This document shows, in pieces, positions 43,855 through 54,766 of a stretch of DNA of 64,000 bases; position 1 is the stretch's first letter; each line of letters opens with the position of its first letter. Source of the stretch: CBDDLD01 sp965250025 (lineage in GTDB: Bacteria; Bacteroidota; Bacteroidia; Flavobacteriales; Flavobacteriaceae). The DNA lies in assembly GCA_965250025.1 (NCBI GenBank), contig OZ252283.1:1736001-1800000 (forward strand), given 5' to 3'. The position numbers and the translations under genes are program-made. The notes below the pieces were generated by a model. That model was not told the DNA's origin. It saw only the letters and a list, made by a program, of their open reading frames with translations, and ran no database searches.

Positions 43855-46800
43855 ATGAAACAATTACTACAAAATAAAATCGTTTGCAATAGAGTTACGG
43901 GAATGATGCTAACATTAGCATTTTTGTTGTTCTCCGGCACAGTATTTGGGCAAGAAATTGTTGCAACCAAAACTGCCGATTACAGTTCTGTTAATTGTAA
44001 CCAATTTGATGTTACAATAGAAGTTACTGGTAATCCTACCGAAAAAGCACAGGAAGTTGTTCTGATCATTGACAGATCTGGAAGTATGGATGACGGTCCA
44101 TTTCCTGAACCTATAGATTTTGCACAAGATGCTGCTATTGAGTTTGTTAATAACTTCTTCTTACCTCAAAACAATCCTACGGGTAACAACAGGTTAGCTT
44201 TAGTCACTTTCGGCTCAAGCGCAAGTTTAGATTATGGATTATCTGGTAGTTCTAATCGGGCTAACATTATCAATGCTATCAATAATATTTTTGTATCTGG
44301 CGCTACTAATACTCAAGCCGCATTACAAGTAGCAGATCAGGAACTTACCAATAATGGTACTTTTAACTGTGATACATCAAGAAGTATTATACTACTCACA
44401 GATGGTTTACCTACACGATGCTCAGGAGGATTTAACACTAGTACTTGTATTCCGGCTGCTATAACTGCTGCTCAAAATGCGCAAACGACTACCATTGGCG
44501 GAGACGTTTATGAACAAAACATATTTTCAATTGGTTTGGTTGGAGCCCTTAATAGCAGTGAAACGACTATTGCTACTAACTTTTTAGATGCCGTTCAGAA
44601 TTCCGGTTTATTTATCACAGCTAATAATGCCAATATACAAGGTATCTATGATACTATTCTTGGACAACTTATCCCTGCTGCAAGTCAATTACCTGGACAG
44701 GCATTAATCTCTGATACCATAGCAGCTGGATTATCTGTAGTTCCGAATTCTATTTCCATAAATAAAGGAACCATAGATGTAAATAACCAATTGATATCTT
44801 GGTTTGTTGATGATATTTTTGATGAAACCATTACTTTAACTTATACAGTATCTGTTACAGATCCCAACCTTTGTGGTGATCAACTCATCGGTACTACAGT
44901 CATGAACTATGAGAATTCAGATTGTAACGTATCTTCTTTTAATTTTGACGATGCTCTGGTATGTGTTCCATGCCCAAGTATAACGCCAACAATTAGCAGA
45001 GTAGATTGTACAAATGCTATCAATTATGATAGTAACATATCACAATCAGGTGCTTGTAATCCTAATTCAAATTCATACGCTTGGGAATTCACCCTCAATG
45101 GTAATGTAATTGGAACATCAAATGCATCTAGTGGTGTATTCACTTACACCGGGACTGATCCATTTCAAGGAACATTAACAGCTAATCTAATCTATTCAGG
45201 AATGTATGGTGCTACATGTAGCTCCCCAGACCTTTCTGAAAGCATAAATATAGTTCTACCTAACGTCCTAAGTTCAAATGGTACAGTAACAAACATTGTA
45301 TGTAATGGAGAATCCACTGGAGCTATAAACGTTGAAGTCACTGGTGGTACTGCGCCATATACCTATTCATGGGACAGTGGTGAAACTACTCAAGACTTAT
45401 CAGATTTAGCTGCAGGTGACTATACAATAACCATTACCGATGCCAGTGGATGTACTACAACAAATACATTCACAGTTACCGAACCTTCTAATGCCATTTC
45501 TGGTTCAGTATCTCAAGTTAATAATGTAACATGTTTTGATGATAATGATGGAAGCTTCACTGCTACAGCTAGTGGAGGCACATCGCCATATACATATTCT
45601 ATTGATAATGGTACAAATACACAATCGAGTGGTCTTTTTGAAAATTTACCAGCTGATAACTATACGGTTTTAATTACAGATAGTAATGGTTGTACAACGA
45701 CTGTAGATACTGTAATTACTCAACCAGATGTATTAGAGGTCGACATAACTAACGTTAATAATGTTAATTGTACCGGTGAAGCAACAGGAGATATTACCAT
45801 TAATGTCACTGGTGGTACTCAACCGTATACGTATTCATGGAACAATTCAGCCACATCGCAAAATTTAACTGATGTTAATGCTGGGTCTTATACAGTTACC
45901 GTTACTGATGCTTCAGGGTGTACTGCTTCAGTAAGTACTACTATCTCAGAACCAGCCAGCCCTTTAAATCTTAATATTAGTAAAGTTGATGCCAATACTG
46001 CTCAAGGATGTGCTAATGGAGAAGCTACAGCAAATGTTACGGGAGGTACAGCACCATACACCTATCAATGGGGGGCTTCAGCGAATAATCAAACTACAGC
46101 TTCAGCAAGTAATTTACCTGTAGGAACACATTCAGTTACTGTAACTGATGCTTTAGGGTGTCAACTTACACAAAGTATTGTTATTATATGTGTTAATACA
46201 TGTGATGCTGAAATCTCAATAGACAATATTACAAATGTACTTTGTGTTGGAGAAGCCACAGGTTCTGGTGTCGTTTCCGCCAGTTCAAATGCTAATCCTA
46301 GTGCTACTTTTACCTTCACATGGAGTAATGGTCAGGTTGATGCCGGAGTAACGTCAAGTACATTAAATAACGTTACCGCAGGAGTTTATGATGTTAGTGT
46401 AACCATTGATGGTACTGTTTGTCAGCCTGTTGAAGAAACAATTTCTATAACTGAACCAAATAATATACTAGACCTAACCGCAAGTTCAACTGACGAGCTT
46501 GGTCCAAATACAGGTGATGGTACTGCAAGTGCAACAGCTACTGGCGGTGTTGAACCATACACTTATGCTTGGTCTCCTGGAGGTCAAACCACACAAAATA
46601 TTACAGGTTTATCAGCCGGAACATATACTGTAACAGTAACAGACGCAAACGGATGTACCGATTCAGTAAGTGTTATTGTAAATCCTGGTACTTGTAATAA
46701 CTTATCTATTTCCGGTTCTTCTACACCGGTAGTTTGTAATGGTGAGAGTAACGGTAGTGTCACTGCTGTTGTATCTAATGGTACTGGTCCATTTACTTAT

Positions 46801-49800
46801 GCATGGGACACCTTATCAGATACTACACCAAGTGTATCAAACTTACCAGCAGGAAGTTATACTGTAACAGTAACCGACCAAACTACGCTATGTACACAAA
46901 GTACAACAATCACAGTAAACGAACCTAATGCGCTAAGCTCAGGTATAGCCGTAACTAATATTTTATGTAAAGGTGATGCTACAGGTTCTGTAGACTTAAC
47001 TGTAAATGGTGGTACTACACCTTATACTTTCTTATGGGATACAGGAGCTACAACAGAAGATCTTATAAATGTTGTTGCAGGGACATATTCTGTAACCATA
47101 ACAGATGCTAATGGATGTGTTACTACTAACCAATCTACGGTTATAGAACCAGATCAAGAAGTTTCCGGTACAGTCACTCAAGTTAAAAATGTAGATTGTT
47201 CAGGAGAAAGCAATGGTAACATTACTGTAGAAGGCTCAGGAGGAATTCCTCCTTACACCTACTCCATTAATAATGGTGCAACATCACAATCTAGTGGCTT
47301 ATTTGAAAACTTAACTGCTGCAGATTATACGATTTTAATCACAGATGCAAACGGATGTACTTTTAGTGTTGATGGAACCATAGGAACTGATGATACTGAA
47401 GACCCTACAATTTCTGTACCTGCTACAATAGTTTTTGAGGGGTGTTCAACTTCAGATATTACAAGTACTAATGCTGTATTTGTATACAGTGATACGCAAT
47501 CAGGAGATGTACAAACTGTCTTTGCATCCAACTCTGATTATAATGCTGATGATGATTTTAACATTCAAAGCATTACATATATTGATGTTATCACATCTGT
47601 AGATAACTGTCCATTAACAATATCAAGAACCTTTACAATAACTGATAATTGTGATAATACAGCAACAGCTAATCAAACAATAACAGTACAAGATACTACT
47701 GCACCTACATTTACTGTACCTGCAGATCTAACTATCGAGTGTGATCAGGATGAAAACGATCTGACACTTACTGGTGATGTGACTGATGAAGATGATAACT
47801 GTGATACGACTCTAGATGCTACTTATTCTGATAGTGTGGCTGCTGGTAGTTGTGCCAATGAATCTGTTATCACACGTACTTGGTCTTTAACTGACGATTG
47901 TAATAACACAACGACTCTGGTACAAACCATTACTGTTGTTGATACTACTGCACCTACATTTACTGTTCCTGCAGATCTAACTATCGAATGTGATCAGGAT
48001 GAAAACGATTTAACTTTAACTGGTGATGTAACGGACGAAGATGATAACTGTGATACAACTCTGGATGCTACTTATTCTGATAGTGTGGCTGCTGGTAGTT
48101 GTGCTAACGAATCTGTTATCACACGTACTTGGTCTTTAACTGACGATTGTAATAACACAACGACTCTGGTACAAACCATTACTGTTGTTGATACTACTGC
48201 ACCTACATTTACGGTACCTGCAGATCTAACTATCGAGTGTGATCAGGATGAAAACGATCTAACACTTACTGGTGATGTGACTGATGAAGATGATAACTGT
48301 GATACGACTCTAGATGCTACTTATTCTGATAGTGTGGCTGCTGGTAGTTGTGCCAATGAATCTGTTATCACACGTACTTGGTCTTTAACTGACGATTGTA
48401 ATAACACAACGACTCTGGTACAAACCATTACTGTTGTTGATACTACTGCACCTACATTTACTGTTCCTGCAGATCTAACTATCGAGTGTGATCAGGATGA
48501 AAACGATTTAACCTTAACTGGTGATGTAACGGATGAAGATGATAACTGTGATACAACTCTAGATGCTACTTATTCTGATAGTGTAGTCGCTGGTAGTTGT
48601 GCTAACGAATCTGTTATCACACGTACTTGGTCTTTAACTGACGATTGTAACAATACAACGACTCTAGTACAAACTATTACTGTTGTTGATACCACTGCGC
48701 CTACATTTACTGTACCTGCAGATCTGACTATCGAGTGTGATCAGGATGAAAACGATTTAACCTTAACTGGTGATGTGACGGATGAAGATGATAACTGTGA
48801 TACAACTCTGGATGCTACTTATTCTGATAGTGTGACTGCTGGTAGTTGTGCTAACGAATCTGTTATCACGCGTACTTGGTCTTTAACTGACGATTGTAAT
48901 AACACAACGACTTTAGTACAAACTATTACTGTTGTTGATACGACAAATCCTATAATTACTAGAGCTGCATCAGATCAAACTGTACAGTGTGATGGTAATG
49001 GTAATACAACTGAACTACAATTATGGTTAGATACAAATGCTGGAGCTGAAGCTACAGATAACTGTGGAGATGTTACATGGACCAACAACTTTACCGGACT
49101 TACTACTGATTGTGGTAATGCAGGTTTTGCTTTAGTAACATTCACTGCAACTGATGCTTGTGGAAATACAGCATCTACAACTGCATTGTTTACCATAAGA
49201 GATTTAATTGCTCCAACTATAGACACACCGGCCTCTGATTTAACTGTAGAGTGTGACGGTCTTGGGAACACTACTGATCTTAACGATTGGCTAGCAACAA
49301 ATGGAGGAGCAATCTCGTCAGATATATGTAGTAATGTTACTTGGAGTAACGATTTTACTCAGCTTTCTGATGAATGTGGTGCTACAGGCTCTGCTCTAGT
49401 GACATTTACTGCAACCGATGATTGTGGAAACGCTGTCACTACAAGTGCTACATTTACTATAGTTGATACTACTGCACCTACATTTACGGTACCTGCAGAT
49501 CTAACTATCGAGTGTGATCAGGATGAAAATGATCTGACACTTACTGGTGATGTGACTGATGAAAATGATAACTGTGATACAACTCTGGATGCTACTTATT
49601 CTGATAGTGTGGCTGCTGGTAGTTGTGCTAACGAATCTGTTATCACACGTACTTGGTCTTTAACTGACGATTGTAACAATACAACGACCTTAGTACAAAC
49701 TATTACTGTTGTTGATACCACTACGCCTACATTTACTGTTCCTGCAGATCTAACTATCGAATGTGATCAGGATGAAAGCGATCTGACACTTACTGGTGAT

Positions 49801-52800
49801 GTAACGGATGAAAATGATAACTGTGATACAACTCTAGATGCTACTTATTCTGATAGTGTGGCCGCTGGTAGTTGTGCCAACGAATCTGTTATCACACGTA
49901 CTTGGTCTTTAACTGACGATTGTAACAATACAACGACTCTGGTACAAACCATTACTGTTGTTGATACTACTGCACCTACATTTACTGTTCCTGCAGATCT
50001 AACTATCGAGTGTGATCAGGATGAAAACGATCTAACACTTACTGGTGATGTGACGGATGAAAATGATAACTGTGATACAACTCTGGATGCTACTTATTCT
50101 GATAGTGTGGCTGCTGGTAGTTGTGCCAATGAATCTGTTATCACACGTACTTGGTCATTGACTGACGATTGTAACAATACAACGACTTTAGTACAAACTA
50201 TTACTGTTGTTGATACTACTGCACCTACATTTACTGTTCCTGCAGATCTAACTATCGAATGTGATCAGGATGAAAACGATCTAACACTTACTGGTGATGT
50301 GACGGATGAAAATGATAACTGTGATACAACTCTGGATGCTACTTATTCTGATAGTGTGGCTGCTGGTAGTTGTGCCAATGAATCTGTTATCACACGTACT
50401 TGGTCATTGACTGACGATTGTAACAATACAACGACTTTAGTACAAACTATTACTGTTGTTGATACTACTGCACCTACATTTACTGTTCCTGCAGATCTAA
50501 CTATCGAATGTGATCAGGATGAAAACGATTTAACTTTAACTGGTGATGTGACGGATGAAGATGATAACTGTGATACAACTCTAGATGCTACTTATTCTGA
50601 TAGTGTGGCTGCTGGTAGTTGTGCTAACGAATCTGTTATCACACGTACTTGGTCTTTAACTGACGATTGTAATAACACAACTACTCTGGTTCAAACCATT
50701 ACTGTTGTTGATACTACTGCACCTACATTTACGGTACCTGCAGATCTGACTATCGAATGTGATCAGGATGAAAACGATTTAACCTTAACTGGTGATGTGA
50801 CGGATGAAGATGATAACTGTGATACAACTCTAGATGCTACTTATTCTGATAGTGTGACTGCTGGTAGTTGTGCTAACGAATCTGTTATCACACGTACTTG
50901 GTCTTTAACTGACGATTGTAATAACACGACTACTCTGGTTCAAACCATTACTGTTGTTGATACCACTGCTCCAATCATAACATTACAAGCTACAAATATT
51001 GTTGTGGAATGTGATGGTAATGGAAACAATGGTGAAATTCAAAATTGGTTAGATACTAATGGTGGTGCTACAGCTACTGATAATTGTGGTGCTGTAACAT
51101 GGACTAATAACTATAATGGAGCTACCTCTGATTGCTCAACACCTGTAGAAGTGATTTTCACTGCTACTGATGCTTGTGGTAATTCAACAACAACAGCTGC
51201 AACTTATGCTATACAAGATACAACTGCTCCCGTAGTGACAAATGCTAATGATCTCACAGTGGAATGTGATGGTAATGGTAATTTAACAGCCTTCAACGAT
51301 TGGTTAAATACCAATGGTGGTGCTACAGCTACTGATGATTGTTCTGTTATAACTTGGAGTAATGACTTTACTCAGCTATCTGACGAATGTGGTGCTACAG
51401 GCTCTGCCCTTGTAACATTTACTGCTACTGATGCTTGTGGAAATGCAACATCAACTTCCGCGACATTCACTATAGTTGATACAGTAGCTCCTGCATTTAA
51501 TGAAACATTACCTATTGATGTAACCGTAGAATGTAGTGAAGTACCTACTGCTGAAGTACTAACTGCTTCTGACGATTGTAGTGTAGCTAACGTAACTTAT
51601 AATGAAGTCCGTACTGATGGAAATTGTGAATCTAATTATACGTTAACAAGAAGCTGGTTAGCTACTGATGCTTGTGGAAATGAAACTTCACATACCCAAA
51701 CAATAACAGTACAAGATACCACTGCGCCTACATTTACTGTTCCTGCAGATCTAACTATCGAGTGTGATCAGGATGAAAACGATCTAACACTTACTGGTGA
51801 TGTGGCGGATGAAGATGATAACTGTGATACAACTCTAGATGCTACTTATTCTGATAGTGTGGCTGCTGGTAGTTGTGCCAACGAATCTGTTATCACACGT
51901 ACTTGGTCTTTAACTGACGATTGTAACAATACAACGACTCTGGTTCAAACCATTACTGTTGTTGATACGACTGCACCTACATTTACTGTTCCTGCAGATC
52001 TAACTATCGAGTGTGATCAGGATGAAAATGATCTGACACTTACTGGTGATGTAACGGACGAAGATGATAACTGTGATACAACTCTGGATGCTACTTATTC
52101 TGATAGTGTGGCTGCTGGTAGTTGTGCCAACGAATCTGTTATCACACGTACTTGGTCTTTAACTGACGATTGTAACAATACAGCGACTCTGGTTCAAACC
52201 ATTACTGTTGTTGATACTACTGCACCTACATTTACGGTACCTGCAGATCTAACTATCGAATGTGATCAGGATGAAAACGATCTGACACTTACTGGTGATG
52301 TGACTGATGAAGATGATAACTGTGATACGACTCTAGATGCTACTTATTCTGATAGTGTGGCTGCTGGTAGTTGTGCTAACGAATCTGTTATCACACGTAC
52401 TTGGTCTTTAACTGACGATTGTAATAACACAACGACTCTGGTACAAACCATTACTGTTGTTGATACTACTGCACCTACATTTACGGTACCTGCAGATCTA
52501 ACTATCGAATGTGATCAGGATGAAAACGATTTAACTTTAACTGGTGATGTGACGGATGAAAATGATAACTGTGATACAACTCTAGATGCTACTTATGCTG
52601 ATAGTGTGGCTGCTGGTAGTTGTGCCAACGAATCTGTTATCACACGTACTTGGTCTTTAACTGACGATTGTAACAATACAACGACTCTGGTTCAAACCAT
52701 TACTGTTGTTGATACCACTGCGCCTACATTTACGGTACCTGCAGATCTGACTATCGAGTGTGATCAGGATGAAAACGATCTAACACTTACTGGTGATGTG

Positions 52801-54756
52801 GCGGATGAAGATGATAACTGTGATACAACTCTAGATGCTACTTATTCTGATAGTGTGGCCGCTGGTAGTTGTGCCAACGAATCTGTTATCACACGTACTT
52901 GGTCTTTAACTGACGATTGTAACAATACAACGACTCTGGTACAAACCATTACTGTTGTTGATACTACTGCACCTACATTTACTGTTCCTGCAGATCTAAC
53001 TATCGAGTGTGATCAGGATGAAAACGATCTAACACTTACTGGTGATGTGACGGATGAAAATGATAACTGTGATACAACTCTGGATGCTACTTATTCTGAT
53101 AGTGTGGCTGCTGGTAGTTGTGCCAATGAATCTGTTATCACACGTACTTGGTCATTGACTGACGATTGTAACAATACAACGACTCTGGTTCAAACCATTA
53201 CTGTTGTTGATACCACTGCGCCTACATTTACGGTACCTGCAGATCTGACTATCGAGTGTGATCAGGATGAAAACGATCTAACACTTACTGGTGATGTGGC
53301 GGATGAAGATGATAACTGTGATACAACTCTAGATGCTACTTATTCTGATAGTGTGGCTGCTGGTAGTTGTGCCAACGAATCTGTTATCACACGTACTTGG
53401 TCTTTAACTGACGATTGTAACAATACAACGACTCTGGTTCAAACCATTACTGTTGTTGATACGACTGCACCTACATTTACTGTCCCTGCAGATCTAACTA
53501 TCGAATGTGATCAGGATGAAAACGATTTAACCTTAACTGGTGATGTGACGGATGAAGATGATAACTGTGATACGACTCTGGATGCTACTTATTCTGATAG
53601 TGTGGCCGCTGGTAGTTGTGCTAACGAATCTGTTATCACACGTACTTGGTCTTTAACTGACGATTGTAGTAACACAACGACTCTGGTTCAAACCATTACT
53701 GTTGTTGATACCACTGCTCCTACATTCAATGAGGATTTACCAGAAGATGTTACAGTAGAATGTGATAATATTCCAAATGGAGATGCTTCTACCCTAACAG
53801 CTGCTGATAGTTGTGGAAATGCCACAGTAACCTTTGAGGAAGTGATTACTAATGGTGGTTGCGATAATGATTTTATCATTGAAAGAACATGGACTGCAAC
53901 AGATGTTTGTGGTAATGATACTGTACATACTCAAATTATTACTGTACAAGATACTACTGCTCCGGCCTTGGTATCTGATCTGGAAGAAAATATAACAGTG
54001 TCATGTGATGATATCCCTGAAGTGCCAGAATTAACTTTTGAAGATTCGTGCTCTGCAAATATGGATGTTGTGTTCGATGAGGACTCAACTCAGGCTAACG
54101 ATTTTGAAGATTATGAAATTATACGTACATGGACAGTGACAGACGATTGTGGAAACGAAGCTGTCTTTGTTCAAACAATTACGGTGGAGATAAGTAATGT
54201 TATCAATGCCTTTGATAGTACACGATGTATAGAAGATATAGAGTTTGACCTATTTGACTTATTGTCTGGTGATTTTGACACCAATGGTACCTGGAGTGTG
54301 ATTTCTGGTAATGCGACCATTAATGGTAGTCTATTTGATCCATCAAGTGTCGAACTTGGCTTATATACATTCCAATACGCAATCACTGAAGGTCCTTGTC
54401 CTAAAGAAGTTGAAGTTAATGTAACTATAGACGATGATTGTGTGGTATTAGCATGTGGTGAAGATGATGTCGTGATCTCTAAAACAGTAACTGCTAATGG
54501 AGACATGTATAATGAATACTTTACCGTAAGCGGAATTGAAGATTGTGGGTTTGTAATTGAACTTGAGATCTTCAACAGATGGGGTGCTAAGATTTATGAA
54601 TCTAAGAATTACCAGAACGACTGGAATGGTAATGCTCATGGCTCATCTGTAGGAAGTTCAGGAAAAGTACCGACAGGAACTTATTATTATGTTATTAATC
54701 TAAGAAATAGTGGATTAGAGCCATTTGCTGGCCCAATCTATGTTGCAACAAAATAA
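43855..54756 (+). CDS. Giant SprB/HYR-repeat surface adhesin with vWA domain and T9SS type B sorting domain
   Basis: A 3633-residue cell-surface protein. Layout: signal peptide (residues 1-33), vWA domain (about 55-290) with an intact MIDAS (DRSGSMDD, the GATNT Thr, LLTDGLP Asp), a beta region, nine SprB-type repeats (475-1178; GGTxPYTYSW ... AGxYTVTxTDANGC), then HYR-type modules including 19 copies of an 83-residue unit (blocks at 1283-1697, 1874-2371 and 2624-3287), two diverged HYR modules, and a C-terminal gliding-associated/T9SS type B sorting domain (FNRWGAKIYESKNYQNDWNG, PTGTYYYVINL). SprB-type proteins act in gliding or adhesion; the vWA suggests ligand or metal-dependent adhesion. 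The following SprF-like gene is what type B clients need. Confidence 0.9.
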   Translation: MKQLLQNKIVCNRVTGMMLTLAFLLFSGTVFGQEIVATKTADYSSVNCNQFDVTIEVTGNPTEKAQEVVLIIDRSGSMDDGPFPEPIDFAQDAAIEFVNNFFLPQNNPTGNNRLALVTFGSSASLDYGLSGSSNRANIINAINNIFVSGATNTQAALQVADQELTNNGTFNCDTSRSIILLTDGLPTRCSGGFNTSTCIPAAITAAQNAQTTTIGGDVYEQNIFSIGLVGALNSSETTIATNFLDAVQNSGLFITANNANIQGIYDTILGQLIPAASQLPGQALISDTIAAGLSVVPNSISINKGTIDVNNQLISWFVDDIFDETITLTYTVSVTDPNLCGDQLIGTTVMNYENSDCNVSSFNFDDALVCVPCPSITPTISRVDCTNAINYDSNISQSGACNPNSNSYAWEFTLNGNVIGTSNASSGVFTYTGTDPFQGTLTANLIYSGMYGATCSSPDLSESINIVLPNVLSSNGTVTNIVCNGESTGAINVEVTGGTAPYTYSWDSGETTQDLSDLAAGDYTITITDASGCTTTNTFTVTEPSNAISGSVSQVNNVTCFDDNDGSFTATASGGTSPYTYSIDNGTNTQSSGLFENLPADNYTVLITDSNGCTTTVDTVITQPDVLEVDITNVNNVNCTGEATGDITINVTGGTQPYTYSWNNSATSQNLTDVNAGSYTVTVTDASGCTASVSTTISEPASPLNLNISKVDANTAQGCANGEATANVTGGTAPYTYQWGASANNQTTASASNLPVGTHSVTVTDALGCQLTQSIVIICVNTCDAEISIDNITNVLCVGEATGSGVVSASSNANPSATFTFTWSNGQVDAGVTSSTLNNVTAGVYDVSVTIDGTVCQPVEETISITEPNNILDLTASSTDELGPNTGDGTASATATGGVEPYTYAWSPGGQTTQNITGLSAGTYTVTVTDANGCTDSVSVIVNPGTCNNLSISGSSTPVVCNGESNGSVTAVVSNGTGPFTYAWDTLSDTTPSVSNLPAGSYTVTVTDQTTLCTQSTTITVNEPNALSSGIAVTNILCKGDATGSVDLTVNGGTTPYTFLWDTGATTEDLINVVAGTYSVTITDANGCVTTNQSTVIEPDQEVSGTVTQVKNVDCSGESNGNITVEGSGGIPPYTYSINNGATSQSSGLFENLTAADYTILITDANGCTFSVDGTIGTDDTEDPTISVPATIVFEGCSTSDITSTNAVFVYSDTQSGDVQTVFASNSDYNADDDFNIQSITYIDVITSVDNCPLTISRTFTITDNCDNTATANQTITVQDTTAPTFTVPADLTIECDQDENDLTLTGDVTDEDDNCDTTLDATYSDSVAAGSCANESVITRTWSLTDDCNNTTTLVQTITVVDTTAPTFTVPADLTIECDQDENDLTLTGDVTDEDDNCDTTLDATYSDSVAAGSCANESVITRTWSLTDDCNNTTTLVQTITVVDTTAPTFTVPADLTIECDQDENDLTLTGDVTDEDDNCDTTLDATYSDSVAAGSCANESVITRTWSLTDDCNNTTTLVQTITVVDTTAPTFTVPADLTIECDQDENDLTLTGDVTDEDDNCDTTLDATYSDSVVAGSCANESVITRTWSLTDDCNNTTTLVQTITVVDTTAPTFTVPADLTIECDQDENDLTLTGDVTDEDDNCDTTLDATYSDSVTAGSCANESVITRTWSLTDDCNNTTTLVQTITVVDTTNPIITRAASDQTVQCDGNGNTTELQLWLDTNAGAEATDNCGDVTWTNNFTGLTTDCGNAGFALVTFTATDACGNTASTTALFTIRDLIAPTIDTPASDLTVECDGLGNTTDLNDWLATNGGAISSDICSNVTWSNDFTQLSDECGATGSALVTFTATDDCGNAVTTSATFTIVDTTAPTFTVPADLTIECDQDENDLTLTGDVTDENDNCDTTLDATYSDSVAAGSCANESVITRTWSLTDDCNNTTTLVQTITVVDTTTPTFTVPADLTIECDQDESDLTLTGDVTDENDNCDTTLDATYSDSVAAGSCANESVITRTWSLTDDCNNTTTLVQTITVVDTTAPTFTVPADLTIECDQDENDLTLTGDVTDENDNCDTTLDATYSDSVAAGSCANESVITRTWSLTDDCNNTTTLVQTITVVDTTAPTFTVPADLTIECDQDENDLTLTGDVTDENDNCDTTLDATYSDSVAAGSCANESVITRTWSLTDDCNNTTTLVQTITVVDTTAPTFTVPADLTIECDQDENDLTLTGDVTDEDDNCDTTLDATYSDSVAAGSCANESVITRTWSLTDDCNNTTTLVQTITVVDTTAPTFTVPADLTIECDQDENDLTLTGDVTDEDDNCDTTLDATYSDSVTAGSCANESVITRTWSLTDDCNNTTTLVQTITVVDTTAPIITLQATNIVVECDGNGNNGEIQNWLDTNGGATATDNCGAVTWTNNYNGATSDCSTPVEVIFTATDACGNSTTTAATYAIQDTTAPVVTNANDLTVECDGNGNLTAFNDWLNTNGGATATDDCSVITWSNDFTQLSDECGATGSALVTFTATDACGNATSTSATFTIVDTVAPAFNETLPIDVTVECSEVPTAEVLTASDDCSVANVTYNEVRTDGNCESNYTLTRSWLATDACGNETSHTQTITVQDTTAPTFTVPADLTIECDQDENDLTLTGDVADEDDNCDTTLDATYSDSVAAGSCANESVITRTWSLTDDCNNTTTLVQTITVVDTTAPTFTVPADLTIECDQDENDLTLTGDVTDEDDNCDTTLDATYSDSVAAGSCANESVITRTWSLTDDCNNTATLVQTITVVDTTAPTFTVPADLTIECDQDENDLTLTGDVTDEDDNCDTTLDATYSDSVAAGSCANESVITRTWSLTDDCNNTTTLVQTITVVDTTAPTFTVPADLTIECDQDENDLTLTGDVTDENDNCDTTLDATYADSVAAGSCANESVITRTWSLTDDCNNTTTLVQTITVVDTTAPTFTVPADLTIECDQDENDLTLTGDVADEDDNCDTTLDATYSDSVAAGSCANESVITRTWSLTDDCNNTTTLVQTITVVDTTAPTFTVPADLTIECDQDENDLTLTGDVTDENDNCDTTLDATYSDSVAAGSCANESVITRTWSLTDDCNNTTTLVQTITVVDTTAPTFTVPADLTIECDQDENDLTLTGDVADEDDNCDTTLDATYSDSVAAGSCANESVITRTWSLTDDCNNTTTLVQTITVVDTTAPTFTVPADLTIECDQDENDLTLTGDVTDEDDNCDTTLDATYSDSVAAGSCANESVITRTWSLTDDCSNTTTLVQTITVVDTTAPTFNEDLPEDVTVECDNIPNGDASTLTAADSCGNATVTFEEVITNGGCDNDFIIERTWTATDVCGNDTVHTQIITVQDTTAPALVSDLEENITVSCDDIPEVPELTFEDSCSANMDVVFDEDSTQANDFEDYEIIRTWTVTDDCGNEAVFVQTITVEISNVINAFDSTRCIEDIEFDLFDLLSGDFDTNGTWSVISGNATINGSLFDPSSVELGLYTFQYAITEGPCPKEVEVNVTIDDDCVVLACGEDDVVISKTVTANGDMYNEYFTVSGIEDCGFVIELEIFNRWGAKIYESKNYQNDWNGNAHGSSVGSSGKVPTGTYYYVINLRNSGLEPFAGPIYVATK
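47701..48945 (+). repeat. Tandem 249-bp repeat block 1 (5 copies)
   Basis: In-frame units of exactly 249 bp (83 residues), starting at 47701, 47950, 48199, 48448 and 48697. Units encode APTFTVPADLTIEC ... TWSLTDDCNN ... VVDTT with very few amino-acid changes (e.g. AAGS to VAGS or TAGS). Synonymous sites differ in blocks, units 1 and 3 matching each other better than 2. Confidence 0.95.
49474..50967 (+). repeat. Tandem 249-bp repeat block 2 (6 copies)
   Basis: Units start at 49474, 49723, 49972, 50221, 50470 and 50719. They are near-identical to block 1; several have DEND instead of DEDD, and one has DESD. Confidence 0.95.
51724..53715 (+). repeat. Tandem 249-bp repeat block 3 (8 copies)
   Basis: Units start at 51724, 51973, 52222, 52471, 52720, 52969, 53218 and 53467. 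Three copies carry GDVADEDD in place of GDVTDEDD; one has ATYADS and one NNTATL. The block ends where the diverged HYR module APTFNEDLPED begins. Confidence 0.95.
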
Positions 54757-54766
54757 AACTTAACCT

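Noticed and set aside
47701..53715. CRISPR array or other non-coding repeat
   Set aside because: The 249-bp units are in frame, encode HYR modules and have no unique spacers of the 30-40 bp type.
54171..54575. - strand ORFs within the 3' part and repeats of the + strand giant gene
   Set aside because: Shadow frames of a clearly coding T9SS protein; composition is that of an antisense translation.
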